A stretch of DNA of 50,351 nt, taken from the NCBI RefSeq assembly GCF_937898475.1, contig NZ_CALEJS010000018.1, positions 1-50,351 on the forward strand, read 5' to 3'. The notes under the pieces were generated by a model, which had not been told where the DNA came from, did not search any database, and saw only the letters and a list, made by a program, of their open reading frames with translations. This document shows positions 41,263 through 50,351 of the stretch, piece after piece; position 1 is the stretch's first letter, and every line of letters starts with the position of its first letter. The stretch is from an uncultured Chitinophaga sp. (lineage in GTDB: Bacteria; Bacteroidota; Bacteroidia; Chitinophagales; Chitinophagaceae). A program made the position numbers and the translations under genes.

Positions 41263-42669
41263 TTATTTACGCCGGCCGATATAATAAAGGGGAATACCCA
41301 GCAGGATAATACCCAGGCCAGGCAAGGTATAATTCGCTTCAAATATCAGCAGTAGTAAGGCCAGGCTCACGGCCACTATGATGTACAACATAGGCAGCAC
41401 CGGGTAACCGAAAGCTTTATACGGGCGGGGCGCATCCGGCTGTTTCTTTCTCAGTATAAATATGCCCAGTATCGTGAGCACATAGAAGATCAGTACACCG
41501 AATATCACCAGCGCAAGCAGGTCGCCATAGCGGCCGGAAAGGCATAACAGCGAAGCCCATATACACTGTATCCAGAGGCCTTTGGCAGGTACGCTGAAGC
41601 GGTTCAGTTCAGCGGCCTGTTTAAAGAACAGGCCATCCTGCGCCATGGTATAGTAAATCCGGGCGCCAGCCAGTGTAAGGCCGTTATTACAGCCAAAGGT
41701 GGAAATCATGATCATTACGGCAATGATCAGTGAGCCGCTGTTGCCAAAGATCTGCTCTGCAGCAGCCACGCCTACACGGTCGTTCGCTGCAAAAGCGATT
41801 TCGTTCATCGGCAGCACAGCCAGGTACATGAGATTGGCGCTTACGTAAATGATGGTCACGATCAGCGTACCCAGGAACAAGGAGCGGCCTATGTTCTTTT
41901 GCGGATTTTTGATCTCAGCAGCAATAAAGGTCACGTTGTTCCACGCATCGCTGGAGAACAGGGATCCTTTCATGGATACGGCCACAGCGCCCAGGAAGGC
42001 CATACCCGTGAGCAAGGTGGTAACGGTCTCTCCGTTCACCTGTTGCAGCGAGTGGGCGGTCCAGGCATTCTGCCAGTTGGCGTTCCACACTTCGTGCTTA
42101 GCTCCTATCAGGAATCCGAAGATGATCAGGCCAAATAAAGATAAGAGCTTGGCCAGGGTGAATACTGTCTGGATCACCTTACCATTGCGTATACCCCTGG
42201 TATTGATATAAGTGAGTAATACGATGGAGATAATGGCTACGATCTGTGCGGCAGACACCTTTATGAAGCCGGCGTCCCAGAGGATATGCTGTTCGCTGAA
42301 AGACGGGATCAGGTAAGCGGTGAACTTGGCAAAGGCCACAGCTACCGCGGCAATGGTTCCGGTTTGGATCACGCTGAACTGTGTCCATCCGAAGAGGAAG
42401 GCAACGAAGGGATTATAGGCCTCCCGCAGGTATACGTACTGGCCACCGGCCCTGGGAAACATCCCTGATAATTCACCATAGCTAACGGCGGCGATCATGG
42501 TTACAATCCCGGCCAGTACCCACATAACGGTGAACCATCCGGCAGAACCCACGCTGCGGGCTATTTCGGCTGATACTAAAAAAATACCGGATCCAATCAT
42601 GGAACCGGCAACAATCATAGTAGCATCCAATAAACTCAGGCTTGGTTTAAATGAAGCGTCTTGACTCAT
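41263..42669 (-). CDS. APC-family amino acid permease
   Basis: The 468-residue transporter has 12 membrane helices with the APC start MIVAGSMIGSGIFLVSAEIARSVGS and a conserved YGELSGMFPRAGGQYVYLREAYN segment. A cytoplasmic loop (DAWNNVTFIAAEIKNPQKNIGRSLF) and the LRKKQPDAPRPYKAFGYP segment late in the chain place it near the LAT/SteT-like subgroup. It probably imports or exchanges amino acids. The ATG at 42669 was chosen over one seven codons upstream. An AT-rich inverted repeat lies just before it. Confidence 0.92.
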   Translation of the reverse strand: MSQDASFKPSLSLLDATMIVAGSMIGSGIFLVSAEIARSVGSAGWFTVMWVLAGIVTMIAAVSYGELSGMFPRAGGQYVYLREAYNPFVAFLFGWTQFSVIQTGTIAAVAVAFAKFTAYLIPSFSEQHILWDAGFIKVSAAQIVAIISIVLLTYINTRGIRNGKVIQTVFTLAKLLSLFGLIIFGFLIGAKHEVWNANWQNAWTAHSLQQVNGETVTTLLTGMAFLGAVAVSMKGSLFSSDAWNNVTFIAAEIKNPQKNIGRSLFLGTLIVTIIYVSANLMYLAVLPMNEIAFAANDRVGVAAAEQIFGNSGSLIIAVMIMISTFGCNNGLTLAGARIYYTMAQDGLFFKQAAELNRFSVPAKGLWIQCIWASLLCLSGRYGDLLALVIFGVLIFYVLTILGIFILRKKQPDAPRPYKAFGYPVLPMLYIIVAVSLALLLLIFEANYTLPGLGIILLGIPLYYIGRRK

Positions 42670-42676
42670 AGAGAAA

Positions 42677-42772
42677 TTAATAATGAACAATTAATAATTA
42701 ATAAAGGCGGCGGCAGTGTTACAAAGAACACAGGTGTGACGAATTTATTAATTATTAATTATTCATTATTAA
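42677..42772. repeat. AT-rich 29-base inverted repeat
   Basis: The arms 42677-42705 and 42744-42772 are reverse complements over 29 bases with one mismatch. They consist of TTAATAAT-like simple sequence and enclose a 38-base GC-richer centre. It lies between the end of ompH-like and the start of the permease gene, both on the minus strand, so it forms a large hairpin in any read-through mRNA. It resembles a small miniature repeat, but no target duplication is evident. Confidence 0.8.
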
Positions 42773-42786
42773 TAATTCACTATTAA

Positions 42787-43404
42787 TTATTTTTTTTCTG
42801 CGTTTGCTTTATTAAGGCCTTCGATCACCGGGCTGGTTATATCCAGTGACTCATCCTTATACAGGATGTTGCTGGCGCCTGAACGATAAGAGAATATAAA
42901 GGAGTACTTCTTATCTGAGTTGAAGGTTTTCAGAAAATCATCCAGCCTTTTCTGCAGGTCTTCATTGAACTTGGCTTCCTGCTCCATGTATTGCTGGGAG
43001 AGGGTCTGCCTTTTACCTTCCAGCTGTTGCTGTTTTTCCATCAGGGTACGTTGTGCCGCCTCCCCTTCTGCCTGGGTAAGCTGGTTATTGTTGGCCCTGC
43101 GCTGAAAATCGGCAGCCTCGTTCTGCAAGGCGCGTAAATTAGCTTTCAGCTCATTATCGATGGCCTGCTGCCTTTTCTCGAGCTCTGATTTTTTTTCCTT
43201 GAAATATTCATAGTGGGCTTCTACGGAATCAAGATCCACATAAGCTATCCGGGGGCCTTCAGCTGCTGCCGCACCGGTACTGGTGCCGGAGGGCGTGGTG
43301 GCGGTATTATTTACATTCTTCCCTCCCGGCTGGCAGGCTACAAATAGTACGGCGGCTAAAAAAGTAAAGCATCCGTTCTTTACAGTTTGTTGAACATTAT
43401 ACAT
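42787..43404 (-). CDS. OmpH/Skp-family lipoprotein
   Basis: The 205-residue product has a lipoprotein signal ending FVAC (Cys24), a Thr/Ala-rich linker, and an OmpH domain. The domain has RIAYVDLDSVEAHYEYFKEKKSE, a long coiled coil with Gln/Glu-rich helices, and a C-terminal strand FSYRSGASNILYKDESLDIT. Skp-type proteins are periplasmic chaperones for outer-membrane proteins; the lipid anchor here would tether it to a membrane. It is a single gene between the DUF4397 protein and the permease. Confidence 0.9.
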   Translation of the reverse strand: MYNVQQTVKNGCFTFLAAVLFVACQPGGKNVNNTATTPSGTSTGAAAAEGPRIAYVDLDSVEAHYEYFKEKKSELEKRQQAIDNELKANLRALQNEAADFQRRANNNQLTQAEGEAAQRTLMEKQQQLEGKRQTLSQQYMEQEAKFNEDLQKRLDDFLKTFNSDKKYSFIFSYRSGASNILYKDESLDITSPVIEGLNKANAEKK

Positions 43405-43545
43405 GTTGATAAATGGATTTTTGAACTCCGGTTGAAAACGTTTTAAGATTTGAACGGCTAAAATAAGATTTTTGGCGGATTCACTTCCGGTTTTTAACTT
43501 TTTCTAAAAGGATCTTCCGCTTACTGCGTTACGTGCTTTCGGCCC

Positions 43546-44259
43546 TTAATGAACGTACTGGAACATTCTGAAGCTGGCATCCAGCGGGTTGCCGGTAGCG
43601 ATGAGGGTATATGCTTTACCGGATTCGGCGTTAAAAGGCACGCTTTGCAGAGTGGTGGAATCCAGCCAGTTAAAGTCCACACTATGCTGCATCGCTGTTA
43701 TTTCAGCGAAGTCTGTCACCCGAAAATAGGTAACGGCCTTATAAACAGGTATGGATGTGGAGTCTTTATAATCCAGGTAAATATCCAGCGGCAGTTGTTG
43801 CTGGTTGTTGCCTGTGCCTACCCGGCGGTAGGGATCACAGAGATCCACAATCCTCATCTGGGCATTCGTTAAACCGGCCGGTGGCTTAATATTGTCCTCT
43901 GTAAGCAGTACGCGCGGCACGTTCCTGCTGTCTACCGTAAGAAATGCCGAAAGGCGCTTCCCGTTCCGGAGGTTCAGCTCCCCTCCCATGACGGGCGTGG
44001 TATGATTACCGGCCTCATATACCAACAGGTCATATTTCTGTGCCCGGAACGCCCTGTAGGCGCCTGAGTTATCTCCATAGGCCAGATCACCGCCCAGGGT
44101 AGCGGTATCCAGCATGATATCAAATTTGGCGCTGCCAGGTATCATATTGAAGACAAGCAGCTCTGCCCGCGTATCAGGAATATCACCATCGCTTTTGCTA
44201 CAGGCAACGGCTGCAAACAGCAGAAAGAGCACACATGCAGCGCGGATCCGATTTTTCAT
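43546..44259 (-). CDS. DUF4397 lipoprotein
   Basis: The 237-residue product has a lipoprotein signal (FAAVACSKSD) and a DUF4397-type beta domain with AELLVFNMIPGSAKFDIMLD, GDLAYGDNSGAYRAF and AQKYDLLVYEAG as recognisable strands. It should face the periplasm or cell surface. Function is unknown; the domain is often seen in Bacteroidota lipoproteins that bind surfaces. The ATG at 44259 was chosen because the signal then starts normally. Confidence 0.85.
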   Translation of the reverse strand: MKNRIRAACVLFLLFAAVACSKSDGDIPDTRAELLVFNMIPGSAKFDIMLDTATLGGDLAYGDNSGAYRAFRAQKYDLLVYEAGNHTTPVMGGELNLRNGKRLSAFLTVDSRNVPRVLLTEDNIKPPAGLTNAQMRIVDLCDPYRRVGTGNNQQQLPLDIYLDYKDSTSIPVYKAVTYFRVTDFAEITAMQHSVDFNWLDSTTLQSVPFNAESGKAYTLIATGNPLDASFRMFQYVH

Positions 44260-44335
44260 TCTATCGTTTTTAGTATAACGTTTAAGGCCCTGTTCAGGCA
44301 TACAAAATAAAGCGATTTACGGCAATCATTCCAAT

Positions 44336-44366
44336 AAAAAAGTCCCGCCGGTTAGAGCGGGACTTT
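44336..44366 (-). terminator. Intrinsic terminator after rpoC
   Basis: Ten base pairs (AAAGTCCCGC with GCGGGACTTT) close an 8-base loop, and on the minus strand six T follow. It lies 40 bases after the rpoC stop. Confidence 0.88.
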
Positions 44367-44405
44367 ACTGTGAATTAAATCACAATACTATCAAACATTG
44401 TACAA

Positions 44406-47400
44406 TTACTCTTCTTCGTCGAACTGGAACACCTCTTTGGAAGATGAGAGGATGTCGTATTCTTCTTTGGAGCCTACGATCATGTTCTCGAACTCGCGCA
44501 GACCTGTACCAGCAGGTATCAGGTGACCGGTGATCACGTTCTCTTTCAGGCCCAGCATATCATCTGTTTTACCGTTGATGGCTGCAGATGACAGTACTTT
44601 GGTTGTTTCCTGGAAGGATGCGGCAGAGATCCAGCTGTGTGTACCCAGTGATGCTTTGGTGATACCCAGCAACAGCGGGCTGGAAGTAGCCGGATTGGCA
44701 TCGCGGTATTCCACCAGCTTTTTATCTGCACGGCGCAGCAGGGAGTTTTCTTCCCTTACCTGGCGCAGCGTCACGATCTGACCGGCTTTCAGGGTGCCTG
44801 ATTCACCGGCGTCTGTCACAACTTTCTTATCGAAAATGTTATCGTTCTCTTCAAAGAATTCGAACTTATCGGTAGTATCGCCTTCCAGGAAGCGGGTATC
44901 TCCCGGATCCTCGATGGTTACCTTACGCATCATCTGCCTTACGATCACCTCAATGTGCTTGTCATTGATCTTCACGCCCTGCAAACGGTATACTTCCTGT
45001 ATCTCGTTCACCAGGTATTCCTGTACAGCAAAAGGTCCTTTGATGGACAGGATATCTGCCGGGGTGATAGAACCGTCTGACAGTGCGGTACCAGCCTTCA
45101 CAAAGTCGCCGTCCTGTACCAGGATGTGGCGGGTTAAAGGCACCAGGTACTTTTTCACCTGGCTTTCGCGGCTTTCGATGATGATCTCACGGTTACCACG
45201 TTTGATGTTACCGAAGGTCACTACACCGTCTATTTCAGATACGATAGCGGGGTTGCTCGGGTTACGGGCTTCAAACAGCTCCGTTACACGGGGCAGACCA
45301 CCGGTGATATCGCGCAGCTTACCGATCACACGCGGGATCTTCACGATCACCTGTCCGGACCTTACGCTGTCTCCCTCATCAATTACGATGTGAGAGCCCA
45401 CCGGCAGGTTGTAGGATTTCACCTCTTTATTGCCTTCGATAATGATGGACGGGATCTTGTTCTTATCCTTGGTCTCGATCACCACTTTCTCGCGGTGTCC
45501 GGTTTGTTCGTCAGCTTCTTCACGGAAGGTGATACCTTCTATGATACTGTCGAAACGAACGGAACCTGCGATCTCTGAAACGATAACGGCATTGAAGGGG
45601 TCCCAGGTACAGATCGCATCGCCTTTGGCAACTTTCTGACCGTCTTTTACCAGCAGCGTAGAACCGTAAGGGATGTTGTTGGTGATCAGGAGACGGTCGT
45701 TCTTCACGTCCATGATACGCAGCTCACCGGTACGGCCGATAACCACCTGTACTTTCTCACCTTCGTTGTTTTCGTAGGTAGTAGTACGTAAGCCGTCAAA
45801 CTGTACGGTACCTTCGAATTTGGCGTTCAGTGCAGACTCTACGGAAGCAGAGCCGGCCACACCACCTACGTGGAAGGTACGCAGTGTCAGCTGTGTACCA
45901 GGCTCACCGATGGACTGGGCAGCGATGATACCTACGGCATCACCACGCTGGGCCAGGTAACCGGTAGCCAGGTTCTTACCGTAACATTTCACGCACACGC
46001 CCCTGCGGCTTTCGCAGGTAAGCACGGAACGGATCTCTACGGTTTCTATGGCGCTTTCTTCTATGCGATGTGCAATATCTTCAGTGATCTCTTCACCTGC
46101 AGCTACGATCAGCTCTTCGCTCATCGGATCATAGATATCATGCAGGGAAGTTCTGCCCAGGATACGGTCATACAGCGGCTCTACCACTTCCTCGTTGTCT
46201 TTCAGCGCTGTAGTGGCAATACCACGCAGGGTACCGCAATCCTCTTCGGTGATCACCACATCCTGTGCAACGTCTACCAGACGGCGGGTGAGGTAACCGG
46301 CATCCGCTGTTTTCAAGGCGGTATCTGCCAGACCTTTACGGGCACCGTGCGTGGAGATGAAGTATTCCAATACGTTCAGACCGTCTTTAAAGTTGGACAG
46401 GATCGGGTTTTCAATGATCTCAGACCCGGTAGAACCGCTCTTACGCGGTTTGGCCATCAATCCCCTCAGACCTGCCAGCTGTTTGATCTGCTGTTTGGAA
46501 CCACGGGCGCCGGAGTCCAGCATCATGTACACAGAGTTGAAGCCCTGTTTGTCTGTTGCCAGCTCGCGGATCAGTGTTTCCGTTACCTTGGTATCCACAC
46601 GTGACCAGATGTCGATGATCTGGTTATAACGTTCGTTGTTGGTGATCAGACCCATGTTGTAGTTATCCCACACTTCATCCACCTCGCCGGCAGCGCCATC
46701 GATCATGTGCTGTTTCACTTCGGGGATGATCAGGTCATTGATGTTGAATGACAGACCGCCGCGGAATGCCATACGGAAACCGAGCTGTTTGATGTCATCC
46801 AGGAACTTGGCCGTTTTCGGGATGTCGGTATACTTGATGATGTCGCCGATGATCTCACGCAGTGATTTCTTGGTGAGCAGCGCATTCACGTAACCGGCTT
46901 CTTTCGGAACGTACTGGTTAAAGATCACGCGTCCTACGGTGGTCTCAGTCAGTTTATTTTCCAGTTCACCTTTTGCATTACGTACCAGGGCTTTCACCTT
47001 GATGTGTGCATGCAGGTCAACACGGCCTTCGTTATATGCTATTATTACTTCTTCTGCAGAATAGAAGGCTTTACCTTCACCCTGCACTTTTTCTGTTTCA
47101 GTAGACTTGCGTCCTTTGGTGATGTAGTACAGCCCCAACACCATGTCCTGAGAAGGCAGCGTGATCGGCGTACCGTTCTGCGGGTTCAGGATGTTGTGTG
47201 AAGACAGCATCAGCAACTGGGCTTCCAGGATTGCGGCATTGCTCAGGGGCACGTGTACCGCCATCTGGTCACCGTCAAAGTCGGCGTTGAACGCGCTACA
47301 TACCAGCGGGTGCAGCTGAATAGCCTTACCTTCCACCAGTTTAGGCTGGAAGGCCTGGATAGACAGACGGTGCAGCGTTGGAGCACGGTTCAGCATTACA

Positions 47401-48701
47401 GGATGTCCCTTCAGTACATTCTCCAGGATGTCCCATACTACCGCTTCTTTTCTGTCAACAAGCTTCTTAGCGGATTTAACGGTCTTAACGATACCTCTTT
47501 CGATCAGCTTACGGATGATGAACGGTTTGAACAGTTCAGCCGCCATATCCTTGGGCAGACCGCACTCATGCAGTTTCAGCTCGGGGCCTACCACGATCAC
47601 GGAACGACCGGAGTAGTCCACACGTTTACCGAGCAGGTTCTGACGGAAACGGCCTTGTTTACCTTTCAGTACATCAGACAGTGATTTCAGGGCGCGGCCG
47701 CCTTCTGCCTTCACTGCGTTCGACTTACGGGAGTTATCGAACAGGGAGTCTACCGCTTCCTGTAACATACGTTTTTCGTTACGAAGGATCACCTCGGGCG
47801 CCTTGATCTCGATCAGGCGTTTGAGACGGTTGTTACGGATGATCACCCGGCGGTACAGGTCGTTCAGGTCAGAAGACGCGAAACGGCCGCCATCCAGGGG
47901 CACCAGCGGGCGCAGTTCAGGCGGCACCACCGGTATATATTGCATTACCATCCATTCGGGGCGGTTCTCTACGCGGGTATTTGCTTCACGGAAGGCTTCC
48001 ACTACGCTCAGGCGTTTCAGGGCTTCTGCCTTACGTTGCTGAGAGGTTTCAGTAGCGGCCTGGTTACGCAGCTGGTAAGAAAGGCTGTCCAGATCTATAC
48101 GGGCCAGCATCATTTCTACCGCTTCGGCGCCCATCCTGGCAATAAACTTGTTGGGATCTTCATCCGGCAACAGCTGATTGTCTTTAGGCAGGGTATCGAG
48201 TATATCCAGGTATTCTTCTTCTGTAAGCAGGTCGCCGTAGTTCATGCCTTTTTCCTGCTTGGCGCCCGGCTGGATCACCACATACCTTTCATAGTATACG
48301 ATGGTTTCCAGTTTCTTGGACGACATACCCAGCAGGTAGCCGATCTTGTTAGGCAGTGATTTGAAGTACCAGATGTGTACAACAGGCACTACCAGGCGGA
48401 TGTGCCCCATCCTTTCACGGCGTACTTTCTTCTCCGTTACTTCCACACCACAGCGGTCGCACACAATGCCTTTATAACGGATACGTTTATATTTTCCGCA
48501 ATAGCATTCATAGTCCTTTACAGGGCCAAATATCCTTTCACAGAATAAGCCATCACGCTCCGGTTTGTAAGTACGGTAGTTGATGGTTTCCGGTTTCAGC
48601 ACCTCTCCATAAGAGCGCTCCAGGATTGCATCCGGAGAAGCCAGGCTGATGGTGATGCTGCTAAAATTTGATTTAGGACGATTTTCTTTTTTAATGGCCA
48701 T
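44406..48701 (-). CDS. rpoC: DNA-directed RNA polymerase subunit beta'
   Basis: The 1431-residue catalytic subunit has the N-terminal zinc-binding CYCGKYKRIRYKGIVCDRCG. The Mg-binding NADFDGDQMAVH begins at Asn472 (Asp474, Asp476, Asp478). The bridge/trigger-helix region includes TLRTFHVGG and the second zinc site has CESRRGVCVKCYG. The trailing 1200-1400 region ends in an acidic FQFDEEE tail, typical of Bacteroidota. It is complete and follows rpoB on the same strand with a 117-base gap that contains inverted repeats. Confidence 0.98.
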   Translation of the reverse strand: MAIKKENRPKSNFSSITISLASPDAILERSYGEVLKPETINYRTYKPERDGLFCERIFGPVKDYECYCGKYKRIRYKGIVCDRCGVEVTEKKVRRERMGHIRLVVPVVHIWYFKSLPNKIGYLLGMSSKKLETIVYYERYVVIQPGAKQEKGMNYGDLLTEEEYLDILDTLPKDNQLLPDEDPNKFIARMGAEAVEMMLARIDLDSLSYQLRNQAATETSQQRKAEALKRLSVVEAFREANTRVENRPEWMVMQYIPVVPPELRPLVPLDGGRFASSDLNDLYRRVIIRNNRLKRLIEIKAPEVILRNEKRMLQEAVDSLFDNSRKSNAVKAEGGRALKSLSDVLKGKQGRFRQNLLGKRVDYSGRSVIVVGPELKLHECGLPKDMAAELFKPFIIRKLIERGIVKTVKSAKKLVDRKEAVVWDILENVLKGHPVMLNRAPTLHRLSIQAFQPKLVEGKAIQLHPLVCSAFNADFDGDQMAVHVPLSNAAILEAQLLMLSSHNILNPQNGTPITLPSQDMVLGLYYITKGRKSTETEKVQGEGKAFYSAEEVIIAYNEGRVDLHAHIKVKALVRNAKGELENKLTETTVGRVIFNQYVPKEAGYVNALLTKKSLREIIGDIIKYTDIPKTAKFLDDIKQLGFRMAFRGGLSFNINDLIIPEVKQHMIDGAAGEVDEVWDNYNMGLITNNERYNQIIDIWSRVDTKVTETLIRELATDKQGFNSVYMMLDSGARGSKQQIKQLAGLRGLMAKPRKSGSTGSEIIENPILSNFKDGLNVLEYFISTHGARKGLADTALKTADAGYLTRRLVDVAQDVVITEEDCGTLRGIATTALKDNEEVVEPLYDRILGRTSLHDIYDPMSEELIVAAGEEITEDIAHRIEESAIETVEIRSVLTCESRRGVCVKCYGKNLATGYLAQRGDAVGIIAAQSIGEPGTQLTLRTFHVGGVAGSASVESALNAKFEGTVQFDGLRTTTYENNEGEKVQVVIGRTGELRIMDVKNDRLLITNNIPYGSTLLVKDGQKVAKGDAICTWDPFNAVIVSEIAGSVRFDSIIEGITFREEADEQTGHREKVVIETKDKNKIPSIIIEGNKEVKSYNLPVGSHIVIDEGDSVRSGQVIVKIPRVIGKLRDITGGLPRVTELFEARNPSNPAIVSEIDGVVTFGNIKRGNREIIIESRESQVKKYLVPLTRHILVQDGDFVKAGTALSDGSITPADILSIKGPFAVQEYLVNEIQEVYRLQGVKINDKHIEVIVRQMMRKVTIEDPGDTRFLEGDTTDKFEFFEENDNIFDKKVVTDAGESGTLKAGQIVTLRQVREENSLLRRADKKLVEYRDANPATSSPLLLGITKASLGTHSWISAASFQETTKVLSSAAINGKTDDMLGLKENVITGHLIPAGTGLREFENMIVGSKEEYDILSSSKEVFQFDEEE

Positions 48702-48818
48702 CTTCTATAGCTTTTAGCTGTTAGCCTTTAGCTGTTGGCTATTGGCAAATTTTTTTTCCCGAAATATCATATTGCTATTGGCCATTAGCTGCATGCTAAC
48801 GGCCAATAGCTAAAAGCT
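48702..48818. repeat. Palindromic repeat between rpoB and rpoC
   Basis: A hairpin at 48774-48810 has 16-base arms (GCTATTGGCCATTAGC and GCTAACGGCCAATAGC) with one mismatch and a TGCAT loop. On the other side, 48708-48746 has diverged direct copies of the same words (TAGCTTTTAGCTG, TTAGCC, TTTAGCTG, GGCTATTGGC). The hairpin is 8 bases from the rpoB stop and is not followed by a T-run on the minus strand, so it is more likely an mRNA processing or stability element or a REP-like repeat than a terminator. Confidence 0.75.
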
Positions 48819-50351
48819 CTATTCAAACTTCAGGTCCAAGCCCAGACCACGTAATTCGTGGATCAGTACGTTGAAGGATTCAGGCACACCGGCTTTCGGT
48901 ATGTTATCGCCCTTCACGATGGCTTCGTAAGCTTTTGCACGGCCTACAATGTCATCAGACTTGATGGTGAGCAGTTCCTGCAGGATATTGGATGCACCGT
49001 ATGCTTCCAGCGCCCACACTTCCATTTCACCGAAACGCTGACCACCGAACTGCGCTTTACCACCCAACGGCTGCTGGGTAATGAGGCTGTAGGGTCCGAT
49101 AGAACGCGCGTGCATCTTGTCGTCTACCATGTGGCTCAGTTTGAGCATGTAGATAACACCCACGGTTGCTTTCTGGTGGAAGCGTTCGCCGGTTTCTCCA
49201 TCCTGGAGGTAGGTGTGGCCGAAGCTCGGCAGCCCTGCCTTTCCGATGTAGTCTGCGATCTCTTCGGTAGTAGCACCGTCAAAGATCGGGGTAGCAAACC
49301 TTACGCCCAGTTTCAGACCAGCCCAGCCCAGTACCGTTTCGTAGATCTGTCCGAGGTTCATACGGGAAGGTACGCCCAACGGGTTCAGTACGATATCTAC
49401 GGGGGTACCGTCGCTCAGGAACGGCATGTCTTCATCGCGTACGATCTTGGCCACAATACCTTTGTTACCGTGGCGGCCTGCCATCTTATCACCTACTTTC
49501 AGTTTACGTTTGCTGGCCAGGTATACTTTCGCGAGTTTCAGCACGCCTGCAGGCAGCTCATCACCAATGGAAATGTTGAACTTCTCGCGTTTGTAGCGGC
49601 CCAGTTCTTCATTGTACTTGATGTTGTAGTTGTGCAGCAGCATGTTGATCTGCTCGTTGGTCACATCGTCTGTGGTCCAGCCCAGCGGGTTTACGTTCTG
49701 GAAGTCGATATTGGCCAGGTTCTTCGGAGAGAACTTGGAGCCTTTGGAGATCAGCACCTCGCCGTAGGTATTGGTGATACCGGCAGATGTTTTTTCCTTC
49801 AGCAGTACCAGCAGTTTGCTCATCAGCACTTCCAGCAGGTCTTCCTCGTTCTTCTGGTGTACCTTTTCCAGTTTTTCCAGCGCCGCTTTTTCACGGGTCT
49901 TGGAGTTTTTATCTTTCTTGGCGCGGCTGAACAGTTTTTTGTCGATCACCACACCTTCTGTGCTCGGGGGCGCTTTCAGGGAAGCGTCTTTCGCATCAGA
50001 AGCCTTGTCGCCGAATATGGCGCGGAGCAGTTTTTCCTCCGGAGAAGGATCGGATTCACCGCGGGGGGTGATCTTACCGATCAGGATATCGCCTTCTTTA
50101 ATATGGGCGCCTACGCGGATGATACCATTCTGATCCAGGTCTTTGGTAGCTTCTTCACTTACGTTCGGAATATCCGGTGTCAGTTCTTCTTCACCCAGTT
50201 TGGTATCGCGTACTTCCAGTTCATATTCATCGATGTGGATGGAGGTGAACAGGTCTTCACGTGCAACACGCTCAGAGATCACAATCGCATCCTCAAAGTT
50301 GTAACCTTTCCAGGGCATGAAGGCCACTTTCAGGTTACGGCCCAGGGCCAG
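48819..50351 (-). CDS. rpoB: DNA-directed RNA polymerase subunit beta, 3' part
   Basis: The last 510 codons of rpoB are in the window; the 5' part lies beyond the right edge and the frame is open to the edge (LALGRNLK upstream of VAFMPWKG). Diagnostic stretches include MPWKGYNFEDAIVISERV, GDKMAGRHGNKGIVAKI, EDMPFLSDGTPVDIVLNPLGVPSRMN and the C-terminal FGGQRFGEMEVWALEAYGAS. It would include the C-terminal clamp contacts with beta'. The protein ends GLDLKFE, as in Bacteroidota homologues. Confidence 0.98.
   Translation of the reverse strand: MALGRNLKVAFMPWKGYNFEDAIVISERVAREDLFTSIHIDEYELEVRDTKLGEEELTPDIPNVSEEATKDLDQNGIIRVGAHIKEGDILIGKITPRGESDPSPEEKLLRAIFGDKASDAKDASLKAPPSTEGVVIDKKLFSRAKKDKNSKTREKAALEKLEKVHQKNEEDLLEVLMSKLLVLLKEKTSAGITNTYGEVLISKGSKFSPKNLANIDFQNVNPLGWTTDDVTNEQINMLLHNYNIKYNEELGRYKREKFNISIGDELPAGVLKLAKVYLASKRKLKVGDKMAGRHGNKGIVAKIVRDEDMPFLSDGTPVDIVLNPLGVPSRMNLGQIYETVLGWAGLKLGVRFATPIFDGATTEEIADYIGKAGLPSFGHTYLQDGETGERFHQKATVGVIYMLKLSHMVDDKMHARSIGPYSLITQQPLGGKAQFGGQRFGEMEVWALEAYGASNILQELLTIKSDDIVGRAKAYEAIVKGDNIPKAGVPESFNVLIHELRGLGLDLKFE

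Noticed and set aside
45870..46604. 244-codon plus-strand frame opposite rpoC
   Set aside because: It is antisense to a universally conserved gene and has low-complexity shadow composition.

Overview
The window looks like a chromosomal piece of a Bacteroidota bacterium, most likely of the Chitinophagaceae (Chitinophaga-like). Pointers are the FecR anti-sigma / STN-domain TonB receptor pair with an ECF sigma factor nearby, LytS-LytTR and PAS-kinase signalling proteins, DUF4397 and OmpH lipoproteins, an rpoB-rpoC pair with Bacteroidota-like C-termini, weak Shine-Dalgarno sequences, and TAnnTTTG-type -7 boxes before some genes. The genus is inferred from family knowledge, not proven here.

Layout. 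1-5.0 kb: a duplicated leader for a 28-residue exported peptide, a thioredoxin-fold lipoprotein, a 1061-residue fusion of a FAD oxidoreductase with a polytopic glycosyltransferase-like domain whose base composition changes at the join, and two short unknown genes. 5.0-8.7 kb: a two-helix membrane protein, tRNA-Gln(CUG), a PAS histidine kinase with its single-domain response regulator, and a GntP gluconate permease. 8.8-12.6 kb: the two subunits of a heterodimeric ABC exporter with one degenerate ATP site. 12.6-15.3 kb: alpha/beta hydrolase, AhpD-like protein and an AraC regulator on the minus strand. 15.5-21.3 kb: a tight operon of a PQQ dehydrogenase-cytochrome c lipoprotein, acetate kinase and phosphoketolase. 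21.3-26.1 kb: an SDR enzyme, a second AraC regulator, an ABC ATPase coupled to a 100-residue membrane protein, and a PAS sensor that stops after its DHp helix. 26.2-30.0 kb: an Asp/Asn-hydroxylase-like dioxygenase translationally coupled to a sulfotransferase-like protein, then topoisomerase III.

30.0-37.1 kb: an 11-bp tandem repeat, a small ferredoxin-fold-like protein, an outer-membrane barrel protein divergent from a LytS/LytTR two-component system, a mirrored four-box operator between them, an EamA transporter, tRNA-Gln(UUG), and a GT9 glycosyltransferase with DUF4254. 37.2-41.2 kb is a decaying region: an intact ECF sigma gene, a truncated S41 peptidase and a truncated TonB receptor that meet tail-to-tail at one junction near 38,190, a TonB receptor stop codon near its N-terminus, a fecR with one in-frame stop, and 756 bases without a gene but with three terminator-like hairpins. 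41.2-50.35 kb: an APC amino-acid permease, a long AT-rich inverted repeat, OmpH and DUF4397 lipoproteins, rpoC, and the 3' part of rpoB, which runs off the right edge.

How the genes may work together. Periplasmic sugar oxidation (PQQ dehydrogenase), possible gluconate uptake (GntP, elsewhere in the window) and the phosphoketolase-acetate kinase shunt form a plausible carbon module. The LytTR regulator probably acts on the mirrored boxes between itself and the barrel protein gene. The dioxygenase-sulfotransferase pair could act in sequence on one unknown substrate. The strongest candidates for something undescribed are that enzyme pair, the mirrored operator array, and the oxidoreductase-membrane glycosyltransferase fusion.
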